Source of the DNA: Marinobacterium_D sp050908845
Lineage (GTDB): Bacteria > Pseudomonadota > Gammaproteobacteria > Pseudomonadales > Balneatricaceae
Assembly (NCBI RefSeq): GCF_050908845.1
Contig: NZ_CP194171.1
Location: 2,046,001 to 2,110,000 of the forward strand
DNA: 64,000 nucleotides
Reading direction: 5' to 3'
In this document: positions 50,760-59,427 of the stretch, piece by piece
Position numbering within the stretch: position 1 is the stretch's first letter
Layout of the letters: the number at the start of each line of letters is the position of its first letter
The notes under the pieces: model-generated
Seen by the model: the letters and a program-made list of their open reading frames with translations, nothing else
Database searches by the model: none
What the model was told of the DNA's origin: nothing
Translations under genes and position numbers: made by a program

Positions 50760-51680
50760 TCAGAAGTAGCCCTCGATCTTTTTCTGCTCCATGGAGCCGG
50801 CGCTGTCATGGTCGATGGCGCGGCCCTGGCGCTCCGACGTGGTGGTCAGCAGCATCTCCTGAATAATCTCAGGCAGGGTGTCGGCTTCGGACTCGACGGC
50901 ACCGGTGAGCGGGTAGCAGCCGAGGGTACGGAAACGGATCGATTTCATCTTCGGCACTTCGCCATCGTTCAGCGGCAGGCGGTCATCGTCGACCATGATC
51001 TGCATGCCGTCACGCTCTACCACCGGACGTACAGCGGAGTAGTACAGCGGTACGATGGGGATGCTCTCCAGGTAGATGTACTGCCAGATATCCAGCTCGG
51101 TCCAGTTGGACAGCGGGAAGACACGGATGCTCTCGCCCTTGTCGACGCGGGTGTTATAGATGTTCCACAGTTCCGGGCGCTGGTTTTTCGGATCCCAGCG
51201 GTGATTGCTGTCGCGGAAGGAGAATACACGCTCCTTGGCGCGGGACTTCTCTTCATCACGACGGGCGCCACCGAAGGCTGCGTCGAACTTGTACTTGTTC
51301 AGCGCCTGCTTCAGGGACTGGGTCTTCATGATGTCGGTATGTTTGGCGGAGCCGTGGGTGAACGGGCCCACGCCCATGTCGACGCCTTCCTGGTTGACGT
51401 GCACGATCAGGTCCATGCCGGCTTCTTCAGCCATCTTGTCACGGAACTGGATCATCTCCTTGAACTTCCAGGTGGTGTCCACGTGCATCAGCGGGAACGG
51501 CGGTGTGCCGGGGTAGAACGCTTTGCGCGCCAGGTGCAGCATCACCGAGCTGTCCTTGCCGATGGAGTAGAGCATTACCGGGTTATCAAACTCCGCCGCC
51601 ACTTCTCGGATGATGTGGATGCTCTCTGCTTCCAGCTGTTTCAGATGGGTCAAACGGTGTTCCGGTAACTGGTTCATCAT
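50760..51680 (-). CDS. cysD: Sulfate adenylyltransferase subunit 2
   Basis: Catalytic ATP sulfurylase subunit forming APS from sulfate and ATP; 306 residues. The PP-loop is YSIGKDSSVMLHLARKAF; FDAAFGGARRDEEKSRAKER and FRTLGCYPLTGAVES are family signatures. Either of two adjacent ATGs (51680, 51677) may start it. cysN starts 67 bases after its stop. Confidence 0.96.
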   Translation of the reverse strand: MMNQLPEHRLTHLKQLEAESIHIIREVAAEFDNPVMLYSIGKDSSVMLHLARKAFYPGTPPFPLMHVDTTWKFKEMIQFRDKMAEEAGMDLIVHVNQEGVDMGVGPFTHGSAKHTDIMKTQSLKQALNKYKFDAAFGGARRDEEKSRAKERVFSFRDSNHRWDPKNQRPELWNIYNTRVDKGESIRVFPLSNWTELDIWQYIYLESIPIVPLYYSAVRPVVERDGMQIMVDDDRLPLNDGEVPKMKSIRFRTLGCYPLTGAVESEADTLPEIIQEMLLTTTSERQGRAIDHDSAGSMEQKKIEGYF

Positions 51681-51801
51681 TCGCTCTTCAAAACTGTTTC
51701 GGGTTCGATGAGTAAAACGTTGCTGGTAAGCACCCGGGCGGCGCTGTCAGCGATTGTTGGGCGAGATTATCGCTGAGTCGATATAAAATCAAAAAGAATA
51801 A

Positions 51802-51817
51802 ATGGAAATTTTTCCAT
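51802..51817. promoter_or_regulatory. Palindrome between cysD and the TSUP gene
   Basis: ATGGAAATTTTTCCAT has seven-base arms (ATGGAAA and TTTCCAT) around TT, in the AT-rich divergent region 51770-51910. Position suggests an operator for the cys genes; the regulator (CysB or another) is not known. Confidence 0.4.
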
Positions 51818-51883
51818 GCTAATAGGTTATAAGTCGGCGCTCTGGTGGTATCTGCTGCTTTGTAACTAATGGGAATAACAAAA

Positions 51884-51912
51884 TTATCATTAATTATTTT
51901 GTGTTATATACT
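51884..51912 (+). promoter_or_regulatory. Possible sigma-70 promoter of the TSUP gene
   Basis: TTATCA (51884-51889), 17 bases, TATACT (51907-51912), 54 bases before the start codon. An imperfect inverted repeat (CAAAATTAT 51879-51887 with ATTATTTTG 51893-51901) overlaps it. Confidence 0.45.
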
Positions 51913-51965
51913 GTTGCCGCTAACATGGCCGTCTGAAATAAATTCCCAGGAGCAGGGCGCCCGTA

Positions 51966-52751
51966 ATGGAGTTCGCGTACATATTTGCAGGGTTGTTTGT
52001 GGGCGTTGTCGTCGGCCTTACCGGCATCGGTGGTGGCGCTCTGATGACGCCGATCCTGATCGTCGTCTTCGGCATACCGCCGTTTGTGGCGGTCAGTACC
52101 GACCTGCTTTATGCGGCGATCACCAAATGTGGCGGTGTGATCTCCTACGCGCGTAACCAGCTGGTACAGTGGAAGATCGTCGGCTTTCTGCTGGCCGGGT
52201 CGATTCCGGGCAGTCTGTTCACCCTGAGCTATCTTGAAGGTCTGGATGGGCTGGAGCAGATCGAGTATCTGATGAACCTGACGCTGGGCGTCTCGCTGGT
52301 GCTCACGTCGATCGCCGTGTTTCTGCGCGCCCGAATTCGTAACTTTGCAGCGTCCCTTGAAGATAATGCGTTGACCCTGTCGGTGCGTCGCTGGCGTCCG
52401 GCTATTACCGTGGTGACCGGGTTTGTCCTGGGTGCCCTGGTGACGCTGTCATCCGTAGGTGCCGGAGCACTGGGTACCGCGCTGTTGATCGTGCTTTACC
52501 CGCGCATGACAATGCCTGCCATCGTGGGCACGGATCTGGTTCATGCGGTGGTGCTGACCTCGGTGGCCGGTGCCGGTCACTACCAGTTGGGTGGTGTCGA
52601 CCTGGAACTGCTGCTGTACCTGCTGGCCGGCTCTCTGCCCGGTGTGTTTGTTGGCAGTCATTTCGGTGTCCGCCTGTCACCCCGCCTGATGCAGCCCATA
52701 ATGGGATCGTTGCTGATGGCGATCGGGCTGAGATTCGTGATCTCGGCCTGA
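51966..52751 (+). CDS. TSUP (TauE/SafE) family permease
   Basis: 261-residue inner-membrane protein with about eight hydrophobic segments in two halves. VGVVVGLTGIGGGALMTPILI and ALVTLSSVGAGALGTALLIVLYP are the two matching TSUP motifs. Members move sulfite, sulfoacetate, thiosulfate or sulfate-related anions. Placed between cysDN and cysI, it is probably the sulfate or sulfite carrier of this locus. AGGAG lies about 13 bases before the start, a rather long spacing. Confidence 0.85.
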   Translation: MEFAYIFAGLFVGVVVGLTGIGGGALMTPILIVVFGIPPFVAVSTDLLYAAITKCGGVISYARNQLVQWKIVGFLLAGSIPGSLFTLSYLEGLDGLEQIEYLMNLTLGVSLVLTSIAVFLRARIRNFAASLEDNALTLSVRRWRPAITVVTGFVLGALVTLSSVGAGALGTALLIVLYPRMTMPAIVGTDLVHAVVLTSVAGAGHYQLGGVDLELLLYLLAGSLPGVFVGSHFGVRLSPRLMQPIMGSLLMAIGLRFVISA

Positions 52752-52825
52752 TAGTCGATTGAACTCTTTTATAAAAGAAAACCTCAAGTGAACCCGGGGT
52801 CGCTCCCGGTTGAAGGTAGCCAAAA

Positions 52826-54484
52826 ATGTACATTTATAACGAAGTCGATCAGAAGATAGTCGACGAGAGGGTCGAGCAGTTTCGCGATCAGACCCGGCGT
52901 TTCCTCGCTGGCGAACTCTCCGACGACGAATTCCTTGCCGTACGCCTGATGAATGGCCTGTATATCCAGCGTCACGCGCCGATGCTGCGTGTTGCCATCC
53001 CTTATGGCCTGATCTCTTCGCCGCAGCTGCGCAAGTTGGGCCATATCGCTCGCAAATACGACAAGGGCTACGGTCACTTCACGACCCGTACCAACATCCA
53101 GTTCAACTGGCCGAAGCTGGAAGAGGTGCCCGATATTCTGGCGGAGCTGGCTGAAGTGCAGATGCACGCCATTCAGACCTCCGGTAACTGTATCCGTAAT
53201 ACCACCACGGATCAGTTTGCCGGCGTAACGCCGGATGAGCTGGAAGATCCGCGTCCCTGGTGTGAGATTATCCGCCAGTGGTCCACCCTGCATCCGGAAT
53301 TTGCCTACCTGCCGCGTAAGTTCAAGATCGCCGTAACCGGCAGCCCGAAAGACCGTGCCGCCTCCCAGGTTCACGATATCGGTCTACACCTGGTGAAGAA
53401 CGATGCCGGAGAGATCGGCTTCGAAGTGCTGGTCGGTGGTGGCCTGGGTCGTACCCCGGTGATCGGCAAGCAGATCCGTCCGTTTATCGAGAAAAAGGAC
53501 CTGCTCTCCTACCTGGAAGCGATCCTGCGCGTGTACAACCTGAAAGGGCGCCGCGATAACAAGTACAAGGCACGTATCAAGATCCTCGTCGAAGCCATGG
53601 GTATCGATGCGTTCCGCGACGAAGTCGAAGCAGAGTGGGAAAGCATCCGCTGCAGCGAGCTGGAACTGACCGACGCCGAGATCGAGCGCGTCAAAGGCTT
53701 CTTCCAGCCGTTTGATTACGATGCCGATGCTGCCAATGACACCAGCCTGCAGCAGAAGCTGGACAGCGACGACGATTTCCGTGTCTGGTACGAGCGTAAC
53801 ACCCACAACCATAAGGTGCCGGGTTATACCGCTGTTGTCGTTTCCCTGAAGCCGCAACTGGAGCCGGCCGGTGATATCACCGACCTGCAGCTCGAAGTGG
53901 TAGCTGATCTGGCCGAGCAGTACTCCTTTGGTCAGGCACGCTCTACTCACGAGCAGAACCTGGTGCTGGCGGACGTGAAAAACGCTGATCTTTATGCCGT
54001 CTGGCAGAAGCTGGCCGAGCACAACATGGCGCGTCCGAATATCAACACCCTGACCGACATGATCGTCTGCCCGGGCTTTGATTTCTGTGGTCTGGCCAAC
54101 GCCAAGACCCTGAACATCGCCGAACAGATCAACAGGGCGTTCGACGACCTGGATTACCTCTACGATCTGGGTGAGATCCGCCTGAACATGTCCGGCTGCA
54201 TCAACGCCTGCGGTCATCACCACATCGGCGCCATCGGTATTCTCGGTGTCGATAAGAAGGGTGAAGACTGGTACCAGATCACCATCGGTGGTTCTGACCG
54301 TGAAGACGCTGCGCTTGGCAAGGTGCTTGGCAGGGCGGTGGCCGCTGACGACGTGGCCGACACACTGAAGAAACTTCTCGAAACCTACGTCGAAGTGCGC
54401 ACCGAAGAAGAGCGTTTCGTCGATACCGTTCGCCGCGTGGGCGTCGCCCCGTTCAAGGAGAAAGTCTATGCCGCTGCTCATTGA
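52826..54484 (+). CDS. cysI: Sulfite reductase hemoprotein subunit
   Basis: Siroheme/4Fe-4S enzyme reducing sulfite to sulfide; 552 residues. Two nitrite/sulfite reductase repeats are visible, with YGHFTTRTNIQFNWPKLEEVPDI and QTSGNCIRNTT in the first; the cluster cysteines lie in CPGFDFCGLANAKT and SGCINACGHHHIGAIG. It is the Pseudomonas-type CysI, usually found without cysJ. Its end overlaps the DUF934 gene by 17 bases. Siroheme is supplied by CysG (57993-59399). Confidence 0.94.
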   Translation: MYIYNEVDQKIVDERVEQFRDQTRRFLAGELSDDEFLAVRLMNGLYIQRHAPMLRVAIPYGLISSPQLRKLGHIARKYDKGYGHFTTRTNIQFNWPKLEEVPDILAELAEVQMHAIQTSGNCIRNTTTDQFAGVTPDELEDPRPWCEIIRQWSTLHPEFAYLPRKFKIAVTGSPKDRAASQVHDIGLHLVKNDAGEIGFEVLVGGGLGRTPVIGKQIRPFIEKKDLLSYLEAILRVYNLKGRRDNKYKARIKILVEAMGIDAFRDEVEAEWESIRCSELELTDAEIERVKGFFQPFDYDADAANDTSLQQKLDSDDDFRVWYERNTHNHKVPGYTAVVVSLKPQLEPAGDITDLQLEVVADLAEQYSFGQARSTHEQNLVLADVKNADLYAVWQKLAEHNMARPNINTLTDMIVCPGFDFCGLANAKTLNIAEQINRAFDDLDYLYDLGEIRLNMSGCINACGHHHIGAIGILGVDKKGEDWYQITIGGSDREDAALGKVLGRAVAADDVADTLKKLLETYVEVRTEEERFVDTVRRVGVAPFKEKVYAAAH

Positions 54485-54950
54485 TCGCAAACCTGTAGCC
54501 GAAGACCGCTGGCAGCTGGTTGAAGAGGCTGAAAACCTGCCGGCAGAAGGTGATCTGCTGGTGCCGCTGGCGCTCTACCTCGAACAGAAGGATGCGCTGA
54601 CCGCTCAGGCCGGCGAGATCGCCGTGCGCGTAAACGGTGATGACGACCTGACGCCGGTGCTGGAGCAGCTGGACAGCTTCCCGATGATCGCCGTGGAGTT
54701 CCCGGCGTTCCGCGACGGGCGTGGTTTCTCCCTGGCGCGCATCCTGCGCCGTGCCGGCTTCAAGGGCGAGCTGCGCGCCGTGGGTCAGCCGGCCCGCGAC
54801 CAGCTTGGCTATATGGAGCGCTGCGGTTTCAACGCGTACCAGTTCAGTGAGGAGGTCTACTCCGACGACTTCCTGAAAGCGTTCGAAGAGATCAGCGTGC
54901 GCTACCAGGGTAGTGCTGACGATCCGCGCCCGATCTACCTGCAGGGTTAA
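54468..54950 (+). CDS. DUF934 protein of the sulfite reductase operon
   Basis: 160-residue soluble protein of family DUF934, almost always encoded right after cysI in pseudomonads and relatives. Motifs include VEFPAFRDGRGFSLARILRR and GYMERCGFNAYQF. Translation is probably coupled to cysI through a 17-base overlap. Biochemical role unknown; participation in sulfite reduction or electron transfer to CysI is inferred from constant linkage. Confidence 0.88.
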   Translation: MPLLIDRKPVAEDRWQLVEEAENLPAEGDLLVPLALYLEQKDALTAQAGEIAVRVNGDDDLTPVLEQLDSFPMIAVEFPAFRDGRGFSLARILRRAGFKGELRAVGQPARDQLGYMERCGFNAYQFSEEVYSDDFLKAFEEISVRYQGSADDPRPIYLQG

Positions 54951-54974
54951 CGGAAAAGAGTTGAGGGAAAGAGC

Positions 54975-55598
54975 ATGAGTATCGATCTGACGGCGGCCAA
55001 CGCCGCACTGGAAGGCAAGACTCCGCAGGAGATTGTCGAGTGGGCGCTGGGCCAGTCCGAGAACCCGCTGGTGACCACCAACTTCCGTCCCTACGAAGCG
55101 GTTATTCTGCACATGGTGACCCGCATCAAGCCGGACATCAAAGTGCTGTGGGTGGATTCGGGTTACAACACCTCGGCCACCTACCGTTTCGCGGAGAAGG
55201 TGATCCAGGATCTGAACCTGAATATCGTCACCTACATTCCGGAAATGACCGCAGCGCGTCGTAACGTGCTGATGAAGGGCATCCCGGACGTGGACGATCC
55301 GCAGCATGAAGAGTTTACCCGCCAGGTAAAACTGGAGCCGTTCCAGCGTGCCCTGGCTGAGCTGAAGCCGGACCTCTGGTTCAACGCGATCCGCAAGGAT
55401 CAGACCGAATTCCGCCAGTCTCTGGATGTGGTGACTGCCAGCAAGGATGGCGTGCTGAAAGTAGCGCCGCTGTTCAACTGGAGCGAAGCGCAGATGGACG
55501 CTTACCTGGAAGAGCACGGCCTGCCCAACGAAACCGACTACTTCGATCCGACCAAGGCGCTGGAAACCCGCGAGTGCGGGCTGCACACCCAGCTCTGA
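54975..55598 (+). CDS. cysH: CysH-family (phospho)adenylylsulfate reductase
   Basis: 207-residue member of the PAPS reductase family. The catalytic C-terminal ECGLH is present. The paired cysteines that bind the 4Fe-4S cluster of APS reductases are absent, which predicts PAPS as substrate. The loop usually written SSFG is TTNFRPYEAVILHM, and the substrate loop is AIRKDQTEFRQSLDVV, both variants of the family. GSGYNTSATYRF-like VDSGYNTSATYRF matches DTGYLFPETYRF. It is 24 bases after the DUF934 gene and ends at a strong terminator. Confidence 0.88.
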   Translation: MSIDLTAANAALEGKTPQEIVEWALGQSENPLVTTNFRPYEAVILHMVTRIKPDIKVLWVDSGYNTSATYRFAEKVIQDLNLNIVTYIPEMTAARRNVLMKGIPDVDDPQHEEFTRQVKLEPFQRALAELKPDLWFNAIRKDQTEFRQSLDVVTASKDGVLKVAPLFNWSEAQMDAYLEEHGLPNETDYFDPTKALETRECGLHTQL

Positions 55599-55617
55599 TC
55601 GGGTTTGAAATGTATAG

Positions 55618-55652
55618 AAAAAGCCGGGCAGCCAAGCTTCCCGGCTTTTTTT
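55618..55652 (+). terminator. Rho-independent terminator after cysH
   Basis: AAAAAGCCGGG (55618-55628) pairs with CCCGGCTTTTT (55640-55650); T-run continues. It ends the cysI-DUF934-cysH operon. Confidence 0.93.
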
Positions 55653-55743
55653 GTCCCGTGGGTCACCAAAGCTGACCTGCTGGGTTAGAATCCGGACAGC
55701 GTTTACGACGGTTCTCGATCTCAATTCAGGGAGTGATGTGCAG

Positions 55744-57867
55744 ATGAAAAAGCTGATAATCCCGGTGCTGGCGTTTTTCGTCCTCGTGGCGGCGGGCAGC
55801 TGGCTATGGCAATCCGAAGACTTGGGCGGCGGTGACGGACTTAACGCCTATGTGCCGGCCGATACGGTGATCTATTTCGGCGGTACGCCTGATGATCAGG
55901 TGATGGCGCGGATGATGGATTACCCGATAAGCAACGTCGACCCGGCCCAGCTGGAGCAGGTGTTTGATGAAATCGGTAGCGGGCAGGAGATGTCTGCACC
56001 CGGGCAGAAGCTGCTGAGGGCGTTGCTGCTCGACTTTGCCGCCCAGGCAACCAGTTACCGTGAGCTGTTTGATCATTACGGCGTGGATACGGCCGCTGAA
56101 TCGGCGTTTTATATGCACGGTATCTTCCCGGTGATGAAACTGCACCTGGCCGATGCAACGGCCTTTGACAGTGCCTGGCAGGGGATTTCCGAGGAGTCGG
56201 GTATTCAGCCGGTCGAAGAGTTGCGTGATGAGGTCAGTCTTAAGCGCTGGCGTCTGACGCCAGCTGGACGGGCGGATTTTGTCGATCTTGTGGTCGCAAA
56301 GCAGGGGATGCTGGCGACCATCACCTTTCTTTCCTCCCTCGACGAAGCCAGTGCGGAGCTTGAGCGCCTGGGTCTGCAGCAGCCGGAGCAGTCACTGGCC
56401 GATAGCGGTGAAGCGGCTCAGATCATCAAGGAGCAGGGCTTTACCGGTACCTTCAGCGGTTTTGTTCACCTGACCCGTATTGCCGAGGGCCTGCTCGGCA
56501 GCAATGACAGCCGTCTTGCCCGTGATATGGCATCGCTGTCAACACTGTCCGGTAAACCCAACCCGTTGACGGCGGAGCTGCAGCCGGTCTGTCGTGACGA
56601 GATCGTCGCTCTGGTCGACTCGGTACCTCGCCTGGTGTTCGGTTACCAGTCGGTCAGTGTAGAGGGGGAGAGTGTCGACCTGCGGGCGCGCTCCCTGCTG
56701 GAGATGAAGTCGACCCGCGTGACCGATGCCCTGGTCTCCCTGCGTGGGCACCTGCCGGGGCACGTCGATGGTGAACAGATGCTGGGCATGGCGCTGGGTA
56801 TCGATATGGATGCGCTGGTGCCGACCCTGACCAAACTCTGGGCGCTTGCCGGCGAGGCCAGTTTCCAGTGCCCGAAACTGCAGCAGATGCAGCGCCAGAT
56901 GACTGCAGCCAATCCCGCGCTATTGGGCGTGGCTACAGGTATGGCGCAGGGTATCAAGGGCGCGGGGCTGTCGCTGTATGATCTGACCTTCTCCCAGGCC
57001 AGTGGTCTGCCGCAGTCGCTGGAATTTCTGTTCAGTATCGGCACGGAAAATCCGGAGCTGCTGATCTCCCTGTTCAATACCACGGCCGTGCCCCAGTCCA
57101 GTGGCCGAGTGCCAAAACTGCCGCTGGATGGTGCCATGACCGAGGTGGACCTTGGCTTCCTGTCGCCCGGTCTGACCGCGACGCTGGGTAAGCAGGGCCA
57201 GCATCTGGTGATCTATTCCGGCGAGCAGGGAGCCAAAGCGGCAGAAAGTCTTGCTCAGGAAACTCTGGAGCCGAACGGCCTGATGGCGATGACGCTGGAC
57301 TACCCGCGGATGGCAGACTGGATGGAGACCCTGCCAGACTCCCTGCTGAGTCAGGCGGCCGTTGGCAGCGACGATGTCTGCATGGCCCACGCGCGTATTC
57401 GCCAGGCGGTGCGTAACCAGCCGATGCGGATGCGTTATCGCACTGATATGGAAGCGGGCGGTCTTGCCGGACAGACCGATATGCAGATGCTGCCGGCAAC
57501 GGCGCAGCGCTTCAGTGAAGAGGATCTTGTCGGTCGTTACGAGCTGCGTGATCTGAGCCAGAACTGTGGCCAGCCGCCGATGATCGGTCATGAAGAGATC
57601 AGCGCCGACAACACCGGCCGCTATACCGAGTACGACCCCACCGGCCAGTGTGAAACGCTGACCTATGGCTACAGCTGGGAAAAGGTGGGCAGTCAGCTGC
57701 GGTTTGATATCGACCAGGGTCAGTTCCGTGACAGCTGTGACCAGGAGTGGGTCGAACTGGAACCGCACTCTGCCCGTTGCGATCTGTTACCGGCCAAGGG
57801 TGGTTTTGATTGCATCTACACTGATGAGGATGGTGAGGGGCTTTATCGCTACACGCGACTGCCCTGA
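55744..57867 (+). CDS. Large hypothetical membrane-anchored protein
   Basis: 707-residue protein with no family I recognise. Start at 55744 gives a membrane anchor or uncleaved signal (MKKLIIPVLAFFVLVAAGSWLW); an open frame extends to 55651 without support. The body (about 30-590) is rich in Leu/Ala/Glu helices, and the opening NAYVPADTVIYFGG resembles the start of large exported proteins of unknown function. The last 110 residues (from VGRYELRDLSQNC) form a compact beta-rich domain with six Cys, lipocalin-like by pattern (GRYTEYDPTGQCETLTYGYSW), so disulfides in the periplasm are likely. It lies alone between the cysH terminator and cysG. Confidence 0.75.
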   Translation: MKKLIIPVLAFFVLVAAGSWLWQSEDLGGGDGLNAYVPADTVIYFGGTPDDQVMARMMDYPISNVDPAQLEQVFDEIGSGQEMSAPGQKLLRALLLDFAAQATSYRELFDHYGVDTAAESAFYMHGIFPVMKLHLADATAFDSAWQGISEESGIQPVEELRDEVSLKRWRLTPAGRADFVDLVVAKQGMLATITFLSSLDEASAELERLGLQQPEQSLADSGEAAQIIKEQGFTGTFSGFVHLTRIAEGLLGSNDSRLARDMASLSTLSGKPNPLTAELQPVCRDEIVALVDSVPRLVFGYQSVSVEGESVDLRARSLLEMKSTRVTDALVSLRGHLPGHVDGEQMLGMALGIDMDALVPTLTKLWALAGEASFQCPKLQQMQRQMTAANPALLGVATGMAQGIKGAGLSLYDLTFSQASGLPQSLEFLFSIGTENPELLISLFNTTAVPQSSGRVPKLPLDGAMTEVDLGFLSPGLTATLGKQGQHLVIYSGEQGAKAAESLAQETLEPNGLMAMTLDYPRMADWMETLPDSLLSQAAVGSDDVCMAHARIRQAVRNQPMRMRYRTDMEAGGLAGQTDMQMLPATAQRFSEEDLVGRYELRDLSQNCGQPPMIGHEEISADNTGRYTEYDPTGQCETLTYGYSWEKVGSQLRFDIDQGQFRDSCDQEWVELEPHSARCDLLPAKGGFDCIYTDEDGEGLYRYTRLP

Positions 57868-57992
57868 TCCTGTTACGGCAGGGATGCGCCGGATTAAGAA
57901 GCCGGGATAAAGGGATGCCCGCGAGCGGGTCGATATAGACTGGTTCGCAGCTTCCCTGAACAAGCGATACTAGAGTTTCAGGAGTATATCGG

Positions 57993-59399
57993 GTGGATTA
58001 CCTGCCGCTGTTTTTTGATCTGAAGAAGCGTCGCGTGCTGCTAGTAGGCGGTGGTGACGTGGCCCTGCGCAAGGCCCGGCTGCTGGTGCGTGCCGGCGCG
58101 CTGGTGCGGGTCGTCTCCCGTGAGGTGCATGAAGAGCTGGATGATCTGGTCGAGCTTCATGGTGGCCAGGTCGTTATCGGCGAATACCATCCCGGCCTGC
58201 TCGATGATGTGGCGCTGGTGATCGCGGCCACCGATGACGAAGCCCTTAACGAGCGGGTGCACTACGATGCCGTGGAGCGCGCGTTGCCGGTGAATGTGGT
58301 GGATAATCCGCCGCTCTGCACCTTCGTTTTCCCGGCTATCGTGGATCGCTCGCCCATCGTCATCGGCATCAGCTCCGGTGGTCAGTCTCCGGTGCTGGCA
58401 AGGATGTTGCGCGCCAAGCTCGAGACGCTGATTCCCAAGAGTTATAGCCGTCTCGGGCAGCTGGTGGGCGGTTTTCGTGACCAGGTGAAGGCCCGCTTCA
58501 GCAGTGTTAATGATCGCCGCAAATTCTGGGAAAAGATCCTCCAGGGTGAGGTTGCCGAGCGTGTCTTTGCCGGTCGCGAAGACGAAGCGGCTGCCATGCT
58601 GGAGAAGGAGCTAAACGCCGATCAGGGTGAGGCTGGCGTTGGCGAGGTTTACCTGGTCGGTGCCGGCCCCGGTGATCCCGAGCTGCTGACGTTCAAGGCG
58701 CTGCGCCTGATGCAGCAGGCCGACGTGGTGCTTTACGATCGTCTGGTGTCACCTGAGGTGCTGGACCTGTGCCGCCGTGACGCGGATCTGATCTATGTGG
58801 GCAAGGCGCGCGATAACCACAGTGTGCCTCAACAGGGGATCAATGCGCTGCTGGTGGAACATGCGCGCAACGGCCGCCGCGTGGTGCGCCTCAAAGGCGG
58901 GGATCCGTTTATTTTCGGTCGTGGCGGCGAAGAGATCGAAGAGCTCAAGGCCCAGGGTATCCCGTTCCAGGTGGTGCCCGGCATTACCGCGGCCAGTGCC
59001 TGCTCCACCTATGCCGGCATCCCGCTGACCCATCGCGATTACGCCCAGTCGGTGAAGTTTGTCACCGGACAGTTGAAAAACCGCACGTCGGACCTGAAGT
59101 TCGATGAGCTGGTGCATCCGAACCAGACCATCGTGTTCTACATGGGCCTGCATACGCTGGACAAGCTGTGCCAGGGGCTGATGGATCACGGCAAACCCGG
59201 TGATACGCCGGTGGCGATTGTCTCTCAGGGTACCTCGCCGGATCAGCGTGTACTGACCGGTCGTCTGGACGATATCGTCGAACGCCAGAGCGAGGCGCAG
59301 CTGCCGGCGCCGGCGATCGTGATTCTGGGTGAAGTGGTGGATCTGCAGTCGCGTCTGGCCTGGTTCGGTCAGACGGAAGGGGCTCAGGCGGATGCCTGA
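57993..59399 (+). CDS. cysG: Siroheme synthase CysG (trifunctional)
   Basis: Makes siroheme from uroporphyrinogen III; 468 residues. The start is GTG with AGGAG about eight bases upstream. The N-terminal CysG-B part (about 1-215) has the NAD site LLVGGGDVALRKARLL and does dehydrogenation and ferrochelation. The C-terminal SUMT methyltransferase has VYLVGAGPGDPELLTFKALR, LKGGDPFIFGRGGEE and PGITAASACSTYAGIPLTHR. Its product is the cofactor of CysI encoded upstream. Confidence 0.96.
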   Translation: MDYLPLFFDLKKRRVLLVGGGDVALRKARLLVRAGALVRVVSREVHEELDDLVELHGGQVVIGEYHPGLLDDVALVIAATDDEALNERVHYDAVERALPVNVVDNPPLCTFVFPAIVDRSPIVIGISSGGQSPVLARMLRAKLETLIPKSYSRLGQLVGGFRDQVKARFSSVNDRRKFWEKILQGEVAERVFAGREDEAAAMLEKELNADQGEAGVGEVYLVGAGPGDPELLTFKALRLMQQADVVLYDRLVSPEVLDLCRRDADLIYVGKARDNHSVPQQGINALLVEHARNGRRVVRLKGGDPFIFGRGGEEIEELKAQGIPFQVVPGITAASACSTYAGIPLTHRDYAQSVKFVTGQLKNRTSDLKFDELVHPNQTIVFYMGLHTLDKLCQGLMDHGKPGDTPVAIVSQGTSPDQRVLTGRLDDIVERQSEAQLPAPAIVILGEVVDLQSRLAWFGQTEGAQADA

Positions 59400-59427
59400 G
59401 CCCTGGCTTTTTGCCGGTTTGTAGCTG

